DNA of 7,638 nucleotides from Anaerolineales bacterium. GTDB taxonomy: Bacteria > Chloroflexota > Anaerolineae > Anaerolineales > Villigracilaceae. The stretch spans positions 1 through 7,638 of the forward strand of contig JAEURE010000122.1 of assembly GCA_016789485.1 (NCBI GenBank), read 5' to 3'. The notes beneath the pieces are model-generated. The model saw only the letters and a program-made list of their open reading frames with translations, was not told the origin of the DNA and made no database searches. The stretch's first letter is position 1, and every line of letters begins with the position of its first letter. Positions 6,140-7,638 of the stretch are shown piece by piece. Both the position numbers and the translations under genes were made by a program.

Positions 6140-6409
6140 TTACTTCGCTAGATGTCCGCCCGACTCGGCTTGATCCAGCACAGACAGGATCGTGCGCACC
6201 AACTCACGCGCAGTGGATTCGCTTAACTCCACAGCCACGCGTGCAGAGGGACCCTGCGACTCGTTGACGAAGTCAATGTTCAAGGCGTGTTCATACGGGG
6301 CGTTGAAGGGATGGTCATAGGAAACGTTGGCTTGCTGCAAGGCGAACCAGCCTGTGCTGCCCTTGCCGCTGCCCTCGACTTTTACTTTTTCGACGATCAT
6401 TGTGCACAT
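6140..6409 (-). CDS. DUF6295-like small protein
   Basis: From the ATG at 6409 the product is 89 residues and begins MCTMIVEKVKVEGSGKG. An upstream ATG at 6424 would add five residues that overlap the preceding gene, but GGGAG sits exactly 8 nt before the inner ATG. The core GWFALQQANVSYDHPFNAP followed by EHALNIDFVNE matches what I recall of the DUF6295 family. The C-terminal third (residues 57-83) is a likely amphipathic helix (ELSESTARELVRTILSVLDQ). There is no signal peptide or membrane helix. The conserved Cys2, His33 and His41 could bind metal, but this is only a guess. It starts 2 nt after the dienelactone-hydrolase gene and ends 8 nt before trhA, so it probably works with one of them. 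Function unknown. Confidence 0.82.
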   Translation of the reverse strand: MCTMIVEKVKVEGSGKGSTGWFALQQANVSYDHPFNAPYEHALNIDFVNESQGPSARVAVELSESTARELVRTILSVLDQAESGGHLAK

Positions 6410-6411
6410 GT

Positions 6412-7176
6412 TTATTTCTCCCATGCCAAATGCTTTTCAAGAAACGCAAATATCTTCTTCCAGCCGTCCACGGCTTGTTCCTGGCGATACATGGGACGGT
6501 CATAATAAAAGAAGCCGTGCCCCGCGTTTGGGTACATGTGGAATTCGTAATTCTTTTTGTGCTTTTTCAATTCCTCTTCATGCAGTTTGACCTGCTCGGG
6601 CGTTGGGCTGGAATCCTCTTCGCCAAACAAACCTAAAATGGGGCAGGCCAGCTCACGGGTATAGTCCAGAGGCGAGACGGGATACTTATCATTCAGTTGA
6701 TCGGGCGTCATCACCACCCGCCCGCCCCAGCAATCAATGATCGCATCAAAGCCTGAGGTGCGGCAGGCAGTCAGATACGCATGTCGTCCGCCGGAGCAGG
6801 TGCCGAAGATGCCGACCTTTCCGTTGACGTAAGGCAATGCGCGCAGATGTTTCATTGCGCCTGCCAGATCGCCAACCGCCTGTTCATCGGGCACGCCTCC
6901 ATCTGCGCGGACTTTTGCCGCTACATCTTCGGGAGTTCCGTGCCCTGCGCGGAAATACAGATTGGGAGTGATGGTTACATAGCCACGCATTGCGAATTTA
7001 TAGGTCGCTTCGCGATACCATTGATCCCAGCCTGGCATGTGATGTGCAAGCACCATGGCAGGGAATTGGCCTTCGCCCAGCGGACGCGCCATATACGCGT
7101 TGATCGTATCGCCGTTCGCGCCTGTCATGGTGACGGTTTCAGCGAGCACACCCTCGTACATGTCTGTTGTGTACAT
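6412..7176 (-). CDS. Dienelactone hydrolase family alpha/beta hydrolase
   Basis: The 254-residue cytosolic enzyme has the dienelactone-hydrolase triad. Cys127 is the nucleophile in the elbow GIFGTCSGGRHAY, Asp188 lies in LGLFGEEDSSPT and His220 in YPNAGHGFFYY. The N-terminal strands (INAYMARPLGEGQFPAMVLA) and the HHMPGW oxyanion region fit the fold. A cysteine nucleophile separates it from serine esterases. Related enzymes open lactones or hydrolyse small esters, and its substrate is unknown. The start is ATG at 7176, with AGGAGA upstream. The longer frame begins at 7293, inside a terminator hairpin and upstream of the promoter, so it is rejected. It is the first gene of an operon with the DUF6295-like and trhA genes, and its last codons carry the ribosome site of the next gene. 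Confidence 0.92.
   Translation of the reverse strand: MYTTDMYEGVLAETVTMTGANGDTINAYMARPLGEGQFPAMVLAHHMPGWDQWYREATYKFAMRGYVTITPNLYFRAGHGTPEDVAAKVRADGGVPDEQAVGDLAGAMKHLRALPYVNGKVGIFGTCSGGRHAYLTACRTSGFDAIIDCWGGRVVMTPDQLNDKYPVSPLDYTRELACPILGLFGEEDSSPTPEQVKLHEEELKKHKKNYEFHMYPNAGHGFFYYDRPMYRQEQAVDGWKKIFAFLEKHLAWEK
6418..6422 (-). promoter_or_regulatory. Ribosome binding site that fixes the DUF6295-like start
   Basis: The minus strand reads GGGAG inside the last codons of the hydrolase gene, 8 nt before the ATG at 6409. It favours the inner start over the ATG at 6424 and implies coupled translation. Confidence 0.7.
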
Positions 7177-7181
7177 CGTCT

Positions 7182-7187
7182 TCTCCT
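7182..7187 (-). promoter_or_regulatory. Ribosome binding site that fixes the hydrolase start
   Basis: The minus strand reads AGGAGA, 5 nt before the ATG at 7176. Together with the -10 box at 7208-7213 it rules out the upstream start at 7293. Confidence 0.75.
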
Positions 7188-7207
7188 TTGGTTTTCTGGC
7201 AGCGCTG

Positions 7208-7213
7208 ATTATA
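7208..7213 (-). promoter_or_regulatory. -10 box of the hydrolase-DUF6295-trhA operon
   Basis: The minus strand reads a perfect TATAAT 31 nt before the ATG at 7176. No convincing -35 lies 16-18 nt upstream. A short inverted repeat (ATACC, 6 nt, GGTAT) overlaps the hexamer's upstream side and could be an operator, though five-base arms are often chance. Confidence 0.5.
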
Positions 7214-7255
7214 CCCAGTGCGGTATGGATTGCGCTTATTGGGAGATGTTGAAAA

Positions 7256-7292
7256 TGAAAAGATGCGGCCTGATACAGGCCGCATCTTTTCA
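7256..7292. terminator. Strong bidirectional-type hairpin terminator
   Basis: GAAAAGATGCGGCCT (7257-7271) is an exact reverse complement of 7277-7291 around the loop GATAC, and one more T-A pair extends the stem to 16 bp. On the minus strand the stem leads into TTTTCATTTTC, so it should end transcription of the two-helix membrane-protein gene, whose stop codon is 12 nt upstream. A-rich and T-rich ends on both sides would also permit plus-strand termination, but no plus-strand gene precedes it. Confidence 0.85.
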
Positions 7293-7303
7293 CTCATGGA
7301 AGT

Positions 7304-7638
7304 TCAACTATCGTTTTGTTTAACGCTTGTGGGAATTAAGCGGTTGATCTGTCCTTTTACTTTTCCGACAACCCCCCAAATGGCGATCAGGGCGGCATAT
7401 CCATAGTTGATGAAGCGCAGCAGCGGTTCAAGTGTGGATAAATCCAAGGCGCGGACGACCAGATAGGCTGTGATCAGCCACGGCAGAAGCAGGATGAGCG
7501 CCTGCACCAACTGCGTGACCTTGACACCTTTCCCAGGACCGACCAGGCGCGCCGAATAATTTTTCTTTCCCCTTTGCGAACTGACCGTGGCAAGGTTGTA
7601 ATCATTTAGGAATATGGCGCGGTAAATAGTCTCGATCA
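7304..7638 (-). CDS. Two-helix membrane protein, C-terminal part (runs off right edge)
   Basis: The frame is open from base 7637 to the TAA at 7304, and 110 complete codons are visible. There is no in-frame ATG. TTG (7510) and GTG (7507) codons exist, but the 42 codons upstream of them read as protein (IETIYRAIFLNDYN near the edge, then a basic QRGKKNYSARLVGPGKGVKV stretch), so the gene most likely starts outside the window. Two hydrophobic helices follow at visible residues 43-64 (LVQALILLLPWLITAYLVV) and 71-92 (LLRFINYGYAALIAIWGVVG), with a polar tail ending VKQNDS. The two helices could form a hairpin anchor. I do not recognise the family. The strong terminator lies directly downstream. 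Confidence 0.65.
   Translation of the reverse strand, partial: IETIYRAIFLNDYNLATVSSQRGKKNYSARLVGPGKGVKVTQLVQALILLLPWLITAYLVVRALDLSTLEPLLRFINYGYAALIAIWGVVGKVKGQINRLIPTSVKQNDS

Noticed and set aside
7177..7293. Longer start of the hydrolase gene at 7293
   Set aside because: The extra 39 residues are encoded by the terminator hairpin and the promoter region, and the ribosome site and TATAAT box both point to the ATG at 7176. The hairpin's symmetry also makes opposite-strand frames share similar N-termini, which is an artefact.
7304..7510. Complete 68-residue protein starting at TTG 7510
   Set aside because: The frame remains open with protein-like composition to the window edge, so a truncated longer gene is more likely.

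Overview
This 7.6 kb window is bacterial, of moderate GC content, and densely coded. Seven complete genes and the ends of two more lie on the minus strand, and one small gene lies on the plus strand. The gene families suggest a Chloroflexota bacterium, perhaps of class Anaerolineae. The main clues are a stand-alone EF-Tu domain-2-like protein, a TIR protein with a linker of the kind found in large repeat-containing proteins, and a DUF6295-like protein. This taxonomic call is inference from remembered family distributions. No rRNA, tRNA, CRISPR array, insertion sequence or phage gene was seen.

Left part (1-2120, minus strand): a 466-residue protein with a C39-like cysteine-peptidase domain and three SH3-like repeats lies 10 nt upstream of a TIR-domain gene that runs off the left edge. 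The pair looks like one transcription unit and is the best candidate in the window for a signalling or conflict module. Next (2223-4400, minus strand) come two single-gene units: a metal-dependent amidohydrolase of the prolidase/imidazolonepropionase-like group, and a calcineurin-like metallophosphoesterase. A GC-rich hairpin terminator and an extended -10 promoter separate them.

Middle (4486-5410): a 150-residue protein with the GTLN signature and general layout of archaeal CTP-dependent riboflavin kinase (DUF120) is divergent from a 90-residue EF-Tu domain-2-like protein. The latter ends in a clear hairpin terminator.

Right part (5439-7213, minus strand): a tight three-gene operon runs dienelactone-hydrolase-like enzyme, then a DUF6295-like protein, then a hemolysin III/TrhA-type seven-helix membrane protein. 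Gaps between the genes are 2 and 8 nt. A TATAAT box lies just upstream of the operon, and a near-perfect 16-bp hairpin terminator isolates it from the partial two-helix membrane-protein gene that enters from the right edge.

Four starts were moved inward from the longest open frame (RibK-like, EF-like, DUF6295, dienelactone hydrolase) on the basis of Shine-Dalgarno sites, promoters or family N-termini. There is no gene-free stretch over 300 bases. The longest gaps, about 157 bp each at 2066-2222 and 4329-4485, hold promoter-like elements and the repeats listed below.
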